64,000 bases of DNA from Anaerolineales bacterium (GTDB taxonomy: Bacteria > Chloroflexota > Anaerolineae > 4572-78 > J111). The translations under genes and the position numbers were made by a program. Shown piece after piece: positions 32,880 through 41,847 of this stretch (its first letter is position 1; every line of letters begins with the position of its first letter). Under the pieces are notes generated by a model. That model was not told where the DNA came from. It saw nothing but the letters and a program-made list of their open reading frames with translations, and made no database searches. The DNA lies in the NCBI GenBank assembly GCA_020634855.1, contig JACKAU010000007.1, forward strand, positions 248,001 through 312,000, in the 5' to 3' direction.

Positions 32880-33804
32880 AGACTTGAACTGACACAAGGG
32901 AATTAACTGACAGCAGAAAAAGGGTGAGTCGAGACTGAGGTAGGCTCAGCTGCTACAGGGTGAAATTGACGTTCAAGTTGCTTCCGAAAAGCCAGATGTT
33001 TGGTCTCTCAAAGTCTGAAACGGAGTTCGACCGTCACAATATTTGCCCGTGTGGGGTCGCTCCCGATTGTAGCTTTCAAGCCATTCGTCTAGATCGGCCT
33101 GTAGCTCGTCCAGGGAGGTGTAAAGCTTTTTGCGAAAGGCCACTTGATAAAACTCATCTTGGATGGTGCGATGGAAGCGTTCACAAATGCCGTTACTTTG
33201 TGGTGAGCGCACTTTGGTCTTGGAATGGTCAATATTCTCGATAGCCAGATACAACTGAAACTCGTGATGTTGAATGGAACCGCAATATTCTGTACCACGG
33301 TCGGTCAAAATACGCAACAAAGGCAACTGCTGTTGCTCGAAAAAGGGCACCACTCGATCATTGAGCAAGTCGGCGGCCACCAGCGCGTTTTTGCGGTCAT
33401 ACAGTTTGGCCAAGGCCACTTTGCTGTAGGTATCAATAAAAAGTCTGTTGATAAATGCGGCCAATCCTTTGATCGTGCCGACATAGTAGGTGTCTTGACT
33501 GCCCAAATAGCCCGGATGTTCCGTTTCAATCTGCCCTTCAGCCGGGCGTTGCTCTTGGGCTTTTTCCAAGGCTTTCACTTGGGCTTCAGTTAGGACCATT
33601 GGTTCACTTTCGGCCAGTTCCTTAAAACCGTAGAAGCTGTCTCGGGAGTAGCCCATAATCTTACAGGCCTGGCTAACATTGCCCAATTGTTCGGCTAACT
33701 TCAACAGTCCTAACTTGGGTTTGATGATTTTTTCATCGATGGTCATCTGTACACTTGGCCTTTCTTCGTTTACATAATTTTATCACAAGTGTCAGATTAA
33801 GTCT
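32880..33804 (-). mobile_element. IS481-family element, internally deleted
   Basis: Related termini AGACTTGAACTGACAC (32880-32895) and, inverted, AGACTTAATCTGACAC (33789-33804) enclose a transposase relic. At 0.92 kb it is shorter than a typical member. No clear target duplication is seen. Confidence 0.7.
32973..33746 (-). pseudogene. IS481-family transposase with internal deletion
   Basis: An open frame of 257 codons. The N-terminal helix-turn-helix (LGLLKLAEQLGNVSQACKIM, GYSRDSFYGFKEL) is joined directly to the region just before the catalytic core (VLTEAQVKALEKAQEQ), so about 80-100 residues usually present between them are missing. The rve core is there: ETEHPGYLGSQDTYYVGTIK, ILTDRGTEYCGS, SPQSNGICERFHRTIQDEF (catalytic Glu) and the C-terminal YNRERPHTGKYC. 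After GTIKG the frame reads LAAFINRLF, whereas a shifted frame reads GRIYQQTF, the form I recall in intact relatives; this implies two compensating indels. It is therefore very probably inactive. Comparison with relatives is from memory. Confidence 0.75.
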
Positions 33805-33842
33805 TGACTATTTCAACTAAAACGTAAGAGACTCACCGAATT

Positions 33843-33870
33843 TTGTCTTTAGCCCACCCCCCTTTATAAT
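33843..33870 (+). promoter_or_regulatory. candidate promoter of the cyclase-AAA-TPR gene
   Basis: TTGTCT at 33843-33848, a 16-bp spacer and a perfect TATAAT at 33865-33870, 30 bases before the GTG start. Confidence 0.5.
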
Positions 33871-33900
33871 CGACTCACAGGTCCGTCTCAGGAGTCCATC

Positions 33901-36900
33901 GTGTCCAACCTATTAGCTACGTTAGCGCCCTACGCCCCGCCGGCGGTTGTCCGAGCAGTGGCGGCCGAACCTCGCCTGCCCGATCGACCCCAGATCGAGC
34001 GCCTGCCGGCGGCGGTCCTCTTTGCCGATGTCTCCGGCTTCACCCCGCTGACCGAGGCCCTGGCCCAACGGGGCGCACGCGGGCCGGAAGAGTTAACCAC
34101 CCTCCTCAACCAATATTTCACCCGCATGATCGATCTCATCGAAGCCGAAGGCGGCGAGGTCGTCAAATTCGCCGGGGATGCCGTCATGGTCCTCTTTCCC
34201 GCCGGCGGCGAACCTCTCGGCTACGCGGTGCGGCGGGCCGCCCAGGCGGCAGACGCGATGCAAATGGCGATGACGGAGTTCGCCCAGTTACAGACCAGCG
34301 CCGGGCCGGTAGCGCTGGGCATGAAAGTCGGCTTGGGCGCAGGGGAGGTGCTGGTCATGCAGGTCGGCGGGGTGTTAGACCGGTGGGAGTATGTTATCGC
34401 CGGAGATGTGCTGCGCCAGGTCGCCGAGGCCGAAAAACAAGCCGAGCGCGGCGACATCATCCTCAGCCCTGAAGCGCAGGCCGCGCGCCACCCCGACCCC
34501 CTGCCGGCCCGGCCTCTGCCGCAACCCGACTGGCCGGCTGTCCCCCATCCGGCCGCCGTGGCCGACGTTTTACAGCATTATGTCCCCGGTCCGGTCCGCA
34601 GTTGGCTGGAACGCGGCCTGCACGCCTGGCTGGCCGACTTTCGGGCGATGGGGGTCATGTTTATCGGGGTCAAGGGCCTCAACTACGACCGGCCCGACAT
34701 TCTCGACAAGTTACACGCTTTTCTGAGCGCGGCCCAGACCGTCATCTATCGCTACCAGGGCACCGTCAACCGCCTGGCCGTCGACGACAAAGGCACGGTG
34801 CTGTTGGTCCTGGTCGGCGCGCCGCCCTATTCGCACGAGGATGACGCCCTACGCACGGTGCGCTGCGGGCTGGATTTGCAGCAGACCGCCCGCCAGCATG
34901 GGCTGGAGCTGGCCATTGGCATCACCAGCAGCCGCATCTTCTCCGGCCCGGTCGGCAGCCCCACCCGCCGCGAGTACACGGTGATGGGCGACGCCGTCAA
35001 CCTGGCCGCTCGGTTGATGAGCCAGGCCGGCCCCGGCGGCATCCTGTGTGATGACGATACCTGGCGCAAAACCCAGCAGCGCATCGCCTTCGATACCCTG
35101 TCGCCGGTCAAGCTAAAAGGCAAGAGCGGCCTGATCCCCATCTTCCGCCCCACCGACGCCACCCAACGCCAGGCCGTGCAGGCGCGCATGGGCTTTTTGG
35201 GCCGGCAAAAACTGGTTGGTCGCCAAGCCGAAGTCGCCCATTTTCAAGTCGTGTTGGCGGCCGTCGCCTCAGACCAAAGCCGGGTGCTGATCCTTGAAGG
35301 CGAGGCGGGCATCGGCAAATCGCGCCTCATCGCCGAGTTTATCCCGCTGCTCGAACAACAGGGAATGACGGCGCTGCTGGGCGCCGGCCGCAGCATGGAG
35401 CAGGAAACGCCCTTCCGCGCCTGGCGCGATATTATGACCGCCTTTTTCAACTTGAGCGAAACCACCTCGCCCGCCGATCAACAGCCGCAAGTGACGGCCC
35501 AGGTCCAAGCTATCAATCCGGCCCTGGTCGAGCGGCTGTCGCTGCTCAACGACATCCTCAATCTGGGCCTGCCCGACACCGAACTCACCGCCAACCTCGA
35601 GCCAACCCTCCGCTACCAGAGTTTAGTCTCGCTAATGATCGCCCTGTTCCAGAGCGCGGCCGGCCAATCGCCGCCGGTCATTATCTTGGAAGACGCCTAC
35701 TGGCTCGACGCCACGTCGTGGGATTTGACCCTGCAACTGGTGCGGGGGCTGACCGTCATCCAATCGCCATTCTTGTTGATGGCCGCCGTGCGTCCCCCGG
35801 AGGGACTGGTTATGCGTCCCGAACCGATCATCCTGGCCCAAATGGACCTCGCCGAGCGGCTGGTCCTCGACACCATGCCGGACGATGAAATTCGTCACCT
35901 GGCGGCGGCCCGCTTAGGCGTTAGCCTTGACCACGTCCCGGCCGCGCTGACCGACCTCATCTGCCAACGGGCCGGCGGCAACCCCTTCTACGCCGAAGAG
36001 GTAATTCACCTGCTGCAAGACCAGGCCATCATTCGCCTTGATGAGCCGGACGACCCGACCCCCGCCCTTAAACGCCTGACTGTAGGCGACCTGACCACGG
36101 CCGTTCAACAGTTGCCCCATACTATCCAGCAGGTTGTGCAGGCCCGTATTGACCGGTTGCCGCCGGAAGAACAGTTGACCATCAAAGTCGCTGCGGTGTT
36201 GGGCCGTACCTTTACGCTGACCATGCTGCGTGATATCCTGGCCCAATACGCCGCCATCGAACCCCGCCGCTTGCGGGCCTATATGGACGACCTGACCTAC
36301 CTCGATCTGCTACCGGTCGAAACGACTGAGCCGGAGATAACCTATATCTTCAAACATATCATCACCCAGGAAGTCGCTTATAGTACGCTTCTGTTTAGCC
36401 AGCGGCATCAACTGCATCGAACCGTGGCCGAGTGGTATGAGGTCAACTATGGCGGCCAGTTGGACGCATTAGCCCCTTACTATCCTTTATTAGTCCATCA
36501 TTATCATCACGCTGAAGATGCCGAACAGGAACGGCATTACGCCGGACTGGCCGGTCAGCAGGCCGCGCGGCAATACGCCAATGCCGAAGCGATTCGCTAC
36601 TTTAGCCGCGCGTTGATCTTAACGCCGGAGAATGATTTAGCCGCGCAGTATGAACTGCGTTTGGCTCGCGAGCGGGTCTATGATCTGCGCGGCGAACGCG
36701 AAGCGCAGCAGCAAGATTTAATCGCGCTGGCAGCGTTGGTCGAGCCTGATCGAGCGGAGGCGCTCGACTCTCGCCGCGTCGAGATTGCGTTGCGGCAGGC
36801 TCACTACGCCGAAACCACCGGCGACTATCCGGCCGCCACCATCAGCGCCGAACGCGCCCTGGCCGAGAGCCGGGCGCAAGGCGCCTTATTGGACGAGTCC

Positions 36901-38085
36901 CGTAGCTTGAACTTACTGGGCCTCATCGCCCGGCGGCAGGGTCGCTATGACGCGGCCATTAGCTGGTACGAACAGGCCATCACCGTTCTCTCAAGGAACA
37001 CGCTGGAGGCCGATCAGCTTAGCCGAGCCTTAATCCAGGCCCTGAACGGCCTGGGCATTGTGCTGCGCCAACAGGGCGATTTCAGCCGGGCGCGACAATA
37101 TTATGAGCGGGCTTTAACCTTGAGCCGCCAGATTGGGGATCGCCGGTTGGAAGCGGAACTACTGAACAGCCTGGGCGTCACCGCCTTTTACCGGCGCAAC
37201 CTGGCCGAAGCCATCGATTTTTATCAGCAGGCGTTACTGATTCGCCAGACGATTGGGGATCGGGGCGGGGTTGGCACCACGCTGTTTAATCTCGCTACAG
37301 CCATTCGCAATATCGGGGATTACGGCCAAGCCTTGGATTATTATCGTGAGGCGCTGGCCATCCAGCAGGCCGTGGACAATCGTTGGGAACAGGTCAATAT
37401 TTGGAACAGTATGGGCATCGCTTATCAGGAATTGGGGAACTTCGCCGAGGCCCAAAGCTGTTTGGCCCGTGGCGTGGAATTAGCCCAAGCTATCGGCGAC
37501 GAAATTGGAGTAGCTTATCTGTTGGCCAATATGGGGCTGGCGGCTTTCGAGCAGGGCCACTACAGCGCCGCGACTGCCTATCAACGCGACGGTTTGGATA
37601 TTGCCGTCCGGCACGACGACAAATATTTGGTTACGCTTTATCGCTACTACGGCGGACTAATCGATTTGCAGCAAGGCCGCCTGCCCCAGGCCGCCGAGCA
37701 AGCCCAGCGCTCACTACAGTTACAGTTAGCTTCAAATTCCCGGTTGGCGACGACCGGCAATCTGGCCCTACTCGGCAAAATCTATCAATTGCTCGATGAT
37801 ATCCCCCAGGCGTTGACTTACACCCACCAAGCGCTCGCTATTCTTGAAGAGTGCCAGGGAGAAGGCCCTGAGTTCCCCCATTTAGACTACTTTTTCTGCT
37901 ATCAGGTCTTAACCGCAGCGGGGCAAGCCGATCGCGCCCGGTCGGCTTTGGAAATGGCCCACCACCTGGTTATGAAACGAGCCAACAAGATCACCGACCC
38001 GGCGCTGCGTCAATCCTTTTTGGAGCAAGTCGCCAGCAATCGAGAGATTGTAGCCGCTTATCAAGAACATATCTCCAATGACTAA
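33901..38085 (+). CDS. soluble adenylyl cyclase-like protein: two cyclase domains, AAA ATPase, TPRs
   Basis: A 1394-residue cytoplasmic protein. Cyclase homology domain 1 (about 35-200) has the metal-binding Asp residues in FADVSGFTPL (Asp43) and FAGDAVMVLF (Asp93). Domain 2 (about 245-420) lacks the first Asp (FIGVKGLNYD) but has the Asn and Arg of the transition-state motif in MGDAVNLAARLM, which domain 1 lacks. The two halves are therefore complementary, as in mammalian sAC (ADCY10). An ATPase follows with Walker A GEAGIGKS (467-474) and a LEDAYWLDATSWDL Walker B-like motif, then at least seven TPRs from about 900. GGAG lies eight bases before the GTG. Expected activity is cAMP (or cGMP) synthesis; the ATPase and TPRs probably sense a partner. 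A cNMP-binding protein is encoded at 5213-5686. Confidence 0.88.
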   Translation: MSNLLATLAPYAPPAVVRAVAAEPRLPDRPQIERLPAAVLFADVSGFTPLTEALAQRGARGPEELTTLLNQYFTRMIDLIEAEGGEVVKFAGDAVMVLFPAGGEPLGYAVRRAAQAADAMQMAMTEFAQLQTSAGPVALGMKVGLGAGEVLVMQVGGVLDRWEYVIAGDVLRQVAEAEKQAERGDIILSPEAQAARHPDPLPARPLPQPDWPAVPHPAAVADVLQHYVPGPVRSWLERGLHAWLADFRAMGVMFIGVKGLNYDRPDILDKLHAFLSAAQTVIYRYQGTVNRLAVDDKGTVLLVLVGAPPYSHEDDALRTVRCGLDLQQTARQHGLELAIGITSSRIFSGPVGSPTRREYTVMGDAVNLAARLMSQAGPGGILCDDDTWRKTQQRIAFDTLSPVKLKGKSGLIPIFRPTDATQRQAVQARMGFLGRQKLVGRQAEVAHFQVVLAAVASDQSRVLILEGEAGIGKSRLIAEFIPLLEQQGMTALLGAGRSMEQETPFRAWRDIMTAFFNLSETTSPADQQPQVTAQVQAINPALVERLSLLNDILNLGLPDTELTANLEPTLRYQSLVSLMIALFQSAAGQSPPVIILEDAYWLDATSWDLTLQLVRGLTVIQSPFLLMAAVRPPEGLVMRPEPIILAQMDLAERLVLDTMPDDEIRHLAAARLGVSLDHVPAALTDLICQRAGGNPFYAEEVIHLLQDQAIIRLDEPDDPTPALKRLTVGDLTTAVQQLPHTIQQVVQARIDRLPPEEQLTIKVAAVLGRTFTLTMLRDILAQYAAIEPRRLRAYMDDLTYLDLLPVETTEPEITYIFKHIITQEVAYSTLLFSQRHQLHRTVAEWYEVNYGGQLDALAPYYPLLVHHYHHAEDAEQERHYAGLAGQQAARQYANAEAIRYFSRALILTPENDLAAQYELRLARERVYDLRGEREAQQQDLIALAALVEPDRAEALDSRRVEIALRQAHYAETTGDYPAATISAERALAESRAQGALLDESRSLNLLGLIARRQGRYDAAISWYEQAITVLSRNTLEADQLSRALIQALNGLGIVLRQQGDFSRARQYYERALTLSRQIGDRRLEAELLNSLGVTAFYRRNLAEAIDFYQQALLIRQTIGDRGGVGTTLFNLATAIRNIGDYGQALDYYREALAIQQAVDNRWEQVNIWNSMGIAYQELGNFAEAQSCLARGVELAQAIGDEIGVAYLLANMGLAAFEQGHYSAATAYQRDGLDIAVRHDDKYLVTLYRYYGGLIDLQQGRLPQAAEQAQRSLQLQLASNSRLATTGNLALLGKIYQLLDDIPQALTYTHQALAILEECQGEGPEFPHLDYFFCYQVLTAAGQADRARSALEMAHHLVMKRANKITDPALRQSFLEQVASNREIVAAYQEHISND

Positions 38086-38136
38086 TTAACTCAAGTTGCC
38101 ACCCAGACGATGTTTGCGATACCTAACCATTTAGCC

Positions 38137-38142
38137 TATAAT
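38137..38142 (+). promoter_or_regulatory. candidate -10 box of the Ehr operon
   Basis: TATAAT in a CCTATAATAGG context, 190 bases before the first gene. Only a weak -35 (TTTGCG, 18-bp spacer) is seen. Confidence 0.35.
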
Positions 38143-38149
38143 AGGCACA

Positions 38150-38333
38150 AAAATTTTTTGTACCTAAGTCAATTTTAGATGCGGGGAACCCTGTTTAGGG
38201 GTGCATCCGGAACGATTATCTGGTAGGGACATTTGGACCCAAGCCCCTCAGTTAACCTCGCCGGCGTTATTCTAAAACTCTTTGGTTTTTTATCTAAAGA
38301 GTTTTTTTCGTTCATAGACATTGAGAGGGGTCT
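38150..38333 (+). promoter_or_regulatory. candidate attenuator leader RNA of the Ehr operon
   Basis: If transcription starts near 38150, the leader is about 185 nt. It contains a hairpin GATGC...GCATC (38178-38208) enclosing ACCCT/AGGGGT, a GGGAC...ACCC patch (38226-38241), and finally an intrinsic terminator at 38275-38308, 26 bases before the first start codon. A terminator inside the leader of a long operon is the arrangement of riboswitches and attenuators. I do not recognise a known class. Confidence 0.45.
38275..38308 (+). terminator. intrinsic terminator upstream of hyfI-like gene
   Basis: AAACTCTTT (38275-38283), a 12-base loop, AAAGAGTTT (38296-38304) and a continuing T run. It could end transcription from the cyclase gene or act as an attenuator of the downstream operon. 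Confidence 0.7.
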
Positions 38334-38852
38334 ATGCCTAACCTATTGCAAAAAATATTCAAAACCGGTCTTGTGACCGAGCCATTGACGGCGGGCGACG
38401 CCGAAGCGGTTCAGGTGGTGCGGGAAATCGAGGCCCAAAGCCGCCGCTTGCTGGGCCGCGCCCTGGCTATCCGTGAAGTGGACGCCGGTTCCTGCAACGG
38501 CTGCGAGATCGAAATCACCGCTTTATCTACCCCGGTGTACGATGCCGAACGTTTCGGCATTCACTTTGTGGCCTCCCCCCGGCACGCCGACATGTTGCTG
38601 GTTACGGGGCCGGTTACCCACAATATGCGAATCCCTTTACTCAAAACCTATGAGGCCACCCCCCACCCCAAATTGGTGGTCGCCGTCGGCGATTGCGCCC
38701 AAACTTGCGGCGTTTTCAAGGGAAGTTACGCGGTTGCCGGCAGCGTAGACCAGGTTGTGCCGGTTGATGTCTTTGTACCGGGTTGTCCCCCGGAACCGGC
38801 CGATATTCTACGCGGCATCCTGGCCGCCCTCAACCGCCGAACCGACCGGTAA
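38334..38852 (+). CDS. hyfI: Ehr complex small subunit (HyfI/HycG/NuoB-like)
   Basis: A 172-residue NuoB-like subunit that would hold the proximal (N2-type) 4Fe-4S cluster. Its ligands are visible: SCNGCEIE (Cys54, Cys57), GDCAQTCGVF and VPGCPPEPADI. The family is shared by complex I and membrane-bound hydrogenases. GAGAGGGG lies just before the ATG. It is the first of six same-strand genes with tight spacing that encode a membrane complex; because the large subunit lacks the NiFe ligands, the gene symbol denotes homology and not a hydrogenase function. Confidence 0.9.
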   Translation: MPNLLQKIFKTGLVTEPLTAGDAEAVQVVREIEAQSRRLLGRALAIREVDAGSCNGCEIEITALSTPVYDAERFGIHFVASPRHADMLLVTGPVTHNMRIPLLKTYEATPHPKLVVAVGDCAQTCGVFKGSYAVAGSVDQVVPVDVFVPGCPPEPADILRGILAALNRRTDR

Positions 38853-38875
38853 AGTTACAGACTCAGGGGTCACAA

Positions 38876-40897
38876 ATGAACACACTCTTCTTGATCATGG
38901 TTTTTGCTTATCTATTGGGCGCTCTAATGGCTTTAGTCAGCGGACGTGGCGTCGGCGGGCGCAGTTTAACCGGCGGCGCGGCGGCAGTGGGGGCAGCTTC
39001 CGGCCTGGTACTGGGCTTGTGGGTCCTGTTAAGCGGCGTACCGTATAGTCTGTATTGGCCCAATCTCTTGCCGGTAGGCGGCGGATTAGCCTTGTACCTT
39101 GACTCGCTGGGGGCGTTTTTTCTGGTGGTTATTGGCGTCGGGGCTATCCCTGCGGCCATTTATGGCATTAGCTACACCGCCGTTTATGACAAAGGCCCGG
39201 TCTCGCTACGGCTGCTGGGGGTGATGCTCAACCTCTTTTTGTTGAGCATGAGCCTGGTTACGCTGGCCGATAACATCTTCACCTTTCTGATAATGTGGGA
39301 AGGCATGTCCTTAACCTCTTATTTCTTGGTGATGACCGAAAGCGAACACCGGGAGACCACCGAGGCCGGCCTCTGGTACATCGCCATGACCCACGTGGGG
39401 CTAGCCTTGTTGCTGGCCGCTTTTCTATTACTGGCCGGCGACACCTCCGGCGCCTTTGCCGACCTGCGGGCCAACGCGGCCTTGTTATCGCCAACTATGC
39501 GCGGCCTGGTTTTTGTGCTGGCCTTTTTGGGCTTTGGTTCAAAGGCCGGGATTATCCCCCTGCACGTGTGGCTGCCCCGCGCCCATCCGGCCGCCCCCAG
39601 CCACGTTTCGGCCTTGATGTCCGGGGTGATGATTAAGTTGGGGATTTACGGCCTACTGCGGATGGCGCTCGATTTGCTGGGCGGCGGCCCGGCCTGGTGG
39701 GGCGTGCTGGTCCTGGCGGTGGGCGCGGTTTCGGCCCTGGTGGGGATATTGTACGCCCTGATGGAGTCTGACTTGAAACGGTTGCTGGCCTACAGCTCGG
39801 TGGAGAACATCGGCATAATTTTGCTGGGCATCGGGGCCGGACTGCTCTTGCACACTTACGGCTTGATGGCCCCGGCCATGCTGGGCTTTGTGGGCGGCTT
39901 GTTTCATACTCTCAATCACGCTTCGTTTAAGTCGCTGTTATTCCTGGGATCGGGATCGGTGTTGCACGCCGTTCATACCCGCAATATGGAAGCAATGGGC
40001 GGGTTGATTAAACGGATGCCCCAAACCGCCTTCTTTTTCCTGATCGGCGCGGTCGCTATTTCAGCCCTGCCGCCGCTCAACGGTTTTGCCTCGGAGTGGC
40101 TGGTATTTCAAGCGCTGCTGGGCGGAGCCAACATCCCCAACCCCGAAGTAGCCGTGGCCATGCCGGTGGGCGTAGCCATGCTGGCCCTCACCAGTGGCTT
40201 GGCTGCCGCCGGTTTTGTCAAGGCGTTTGGTATCACCTTTCTGGCCATTCCCCGTTCGACCGAAGCCGAACAGGCGCACGAGTCGCCCCTGGCGATGCAG
40301 ATCGGCATGGGCAGTTTGGCCGTCGTTTGCGTGGCGCTGGGGCTGGGAGCCGCAGCCGTCGTGCCGGTCATTGGCCGGGCGCTGGTCGGGCTAGGCGGCC
40401 TACCGCAAACTGCGCCGGCCTTTCAGTTAACTCTGGAAACCCCCGATTCATTTGGGCAGATTTCGCCGGCGGCGCTGGGAGTTATTTTGCTGGTCGTGCT
40501 CGGCCTGATCATGTTAGGGCTGCGGCTCATCCGGGCCAACCGCCCCGTTCGGGTCAGCGACTCGTGGGGCTGCGGGCGCATTGAGCAAACACCCCGCATG
40601 GAGTACACCGCCACCGCCTTCGCCGAACCTCTGCGCCGGGTTTTTGCCGAACTCTACCGCCCCACCCGCGAACTGACCATTGACTTTCACCCGGAATCGA
40701 AATATTTCGTACAATCTATCCAATATAAAAGCGAAATCACGCCCTGGTTTGAGCGCAGCTTGTACGAGCCGTTACTGCGGTTGATCAAAGGCGTAGCCTA
40801 CAGACTGCGGGGATTGCAATCGGGGTCGCTGCATTTGTATCTACTTTATCTAGCCCTGACGCTGCTAATTTTACTTTTTGCAACAAGGTGGTTTTAA
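38876..40897 (+). CDS. hyfB: Ehr complex membrane subunit (HyfB/MrpA/NuoL-like)
   Basis: A 673-residue antiporter-like subunit with about 14 or more membrane segments. The conserved MrpA/NuoL core is visible: NIFTFLIMWEGMSLTSYFLV (with the key Glu), GFGSKAGIIPLHVWLPRAHP, SHVSALMSGVMIKLGIYGLL (conserved Lys) and LKRLLAYSSVENIGIILLGI with FHTLNHASFKSLLFLGSGSV. Such subunits move protons or sodium ions. The C-terminal segment has the HyfB-type soluble loop (SWGCGRIEQTPRMEYTATAF). The ATG at 38876 gives a typical hydrophobic N-terminus; 31 further in-frame residues upstream overlap the previous gene and are not membrane-like. Confidence 0.92.
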   Translation: MNTLFLIMVFAYLLGALMALVSGRGVGGRSLTGGAAAVGAASGLVLGLWVLLSGVPYSLYWPNLLPVGGGLALYLDSLGAFFLVVIGVGAIPAAIYGISYTAVYDKGPVSLRLLGVMLNLFLLSMSLVTLADNIFTFLIMWEGMSLTSYFLVMTESEHRETTEAGLWYIAMTHVGLALLLAAFLLLAGDTSGAFADLRANAALLSPTMRGLVFVLAFLGFGSKAGIIPLHVWLPRAHPAAPSHVSALMSGVMIKLGIYGLLRMALDLLGGGPAWWGVLVLAVGAVSALVGILYALMESDLKRLLAYSSVENIGIILLGIGAGLLLHTYGLMAPAMLGFVGGLFHTLNHASFKSLLFLGSGSVLHAVHTRNMEAMGGLIKRMPQTAFFFLIGAVAISALPPLNGFASEWLVFQALLGGANIPNPEVAVAMPVGVAMLALTSGLAAAGFVKAFGITFLAIPRSTEAEQAHESPLAMQIGMGSLAVVCVALGLGAAAVVPVIGRALVGLGGLPQTAPAFQLTLETPDSFGQISPAALGVILLVVLGLIMLGLRLIRANRPVRVSDSWGCGRIEQTPRMEYTATAFAEPLRRVFAELYRPTRELTIDFHPESKYFVQSIQYKSEITPWFERSLYEPLLRLIKGVAYRLRGLQSGSLHLYLLYLALTLLILLFATRWF

Positions 40898-40899
40898 AT

Positions 40900-41841
40900 A
40901 TGGCCGGTTATCTGTTAGCCATCATTCAAATGGTTTTGGCTTTGGCCCTGGCCCCCATGCTGGTTGGGTTGGTGCGCTGGTTGAAAGCGCGGCTGCAAAA
41001 CCGGTGCGGCGCTCCCCCTTGGCAGCCTTATTTTGAGCTGCGCAAGCTGCTGGGCAAAGAAGTCGTGGTTTCTAACAACACTTCATGGCTGTTTCGAGTC
41101 ACGCCCTACATCGTATTTGGCAGCGCGGTAACGGTTACCCTGCTGCTGCCGCTGATAACGGCCAACCAGCCCCTCGACCGAACCGGCGATATGCTAACGG
41201 TGGTTTATCTATTGCTGCTGGGTACGTTCTTTCTGGCGCTGGCCGGGCTGGACCCCGGCACCCCCTTTGGCGGCATGGGCGCCAGTCGAGAAATGACCGT
41301 GGCCGCCATTGCTGAACCAACCATTGCCCTGTCTATTTTTGGGCTGGCGGTCGCCGCCGGCTCAACCAACCTGGGACAAATTGTAGCCCAAACCCTGGCC
41401 GAACCGGCGGTACTGATTACGCCCGGACACTTACTGGCCTTTGTGGCCCTGTTTATCGCGGCCCTGGCCGAAACGGGTCGCCTGCCGGTCGATAATCCCT
41501 CGACCCACCTGGAACTGACCATGATTCATGAGGCTATGCTGCTAGAGTATTCCGGCCGCTACCTGGCCCTCATCGAGTGGGGCGCTTGGCTGAAACTGCT
41601 AATTTTTCTATCGCTGCTGGCCAACCTGTTTGTTCCCTGGGGCGTAGCCACGACCCTGTCGCTGCCGGCGCTGGTGGGGGGACTGGCCGCCTGGGTGGTT
41701 AAGCTGGTTGTACTGGGCGCGGCCATCGCCCTGCTAGAAACGCAAATTGCCAAACTACGCCTGTTTCGAGTGCCGGAACTGCTGGCGGTCTCGTTTCTGC
41801 TGGCGCTGCTGGCCGTAACGTCTTCATTCTTATTGAGGTAA
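40900..41841 (+). CDS. hyfC: Ehr complex membrane subunit (HyfC/HycD/NuoH-like)
   Basis: A 313-residue NuoH-like subunit linking the electron-transfer arm to the ion-pumping arm. Family motifs include LVRWLKARLQNRCGAPPWQP, FELRKLLGKEVV, DPGTPFGGMGASREM (quinone-site-like loop), ETGRLPVDNPSTHLELTMIH and EYSGRYLALIEWGAWLK. Eight membrane segments are expected. AAGGTGG lies eight bases before the ATG at 40900; an in-frame GTG at 40888 overlaps the upstream gene and is less likely. The overlapping arrangement suggests coupled translation with hyfB. Confidence 0.92.
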   Translation: MAGYLLAIIQMVLALALAPMLVGLVRWLKARLQNRCGAPPWQPYFELRKLLGKEVVVSNNTSWLFRVTPYIVFGSAVTVTLLLPLITANQPLDRTGDMLTVVYLLLLGTFFLALAGLDPGTPFGGMGASREMTVAAIAEPTIALSIFGLAVAAGSTNLGQIVAQTLAEPAVLITPGHLLAFVALFIAALAETGRLPVDNPSTHLELTMIHEAMLLEYSGRYLALIEWGAWLKLLIFLSLLANLFVPWGVATTLSLPALVGGLAAWVVKLVVLGAAIALLETQIAKLRLFRVPELLAVSFLLALLAVTSSFLLR

Positions 41842-41847
41842 GTTGTT

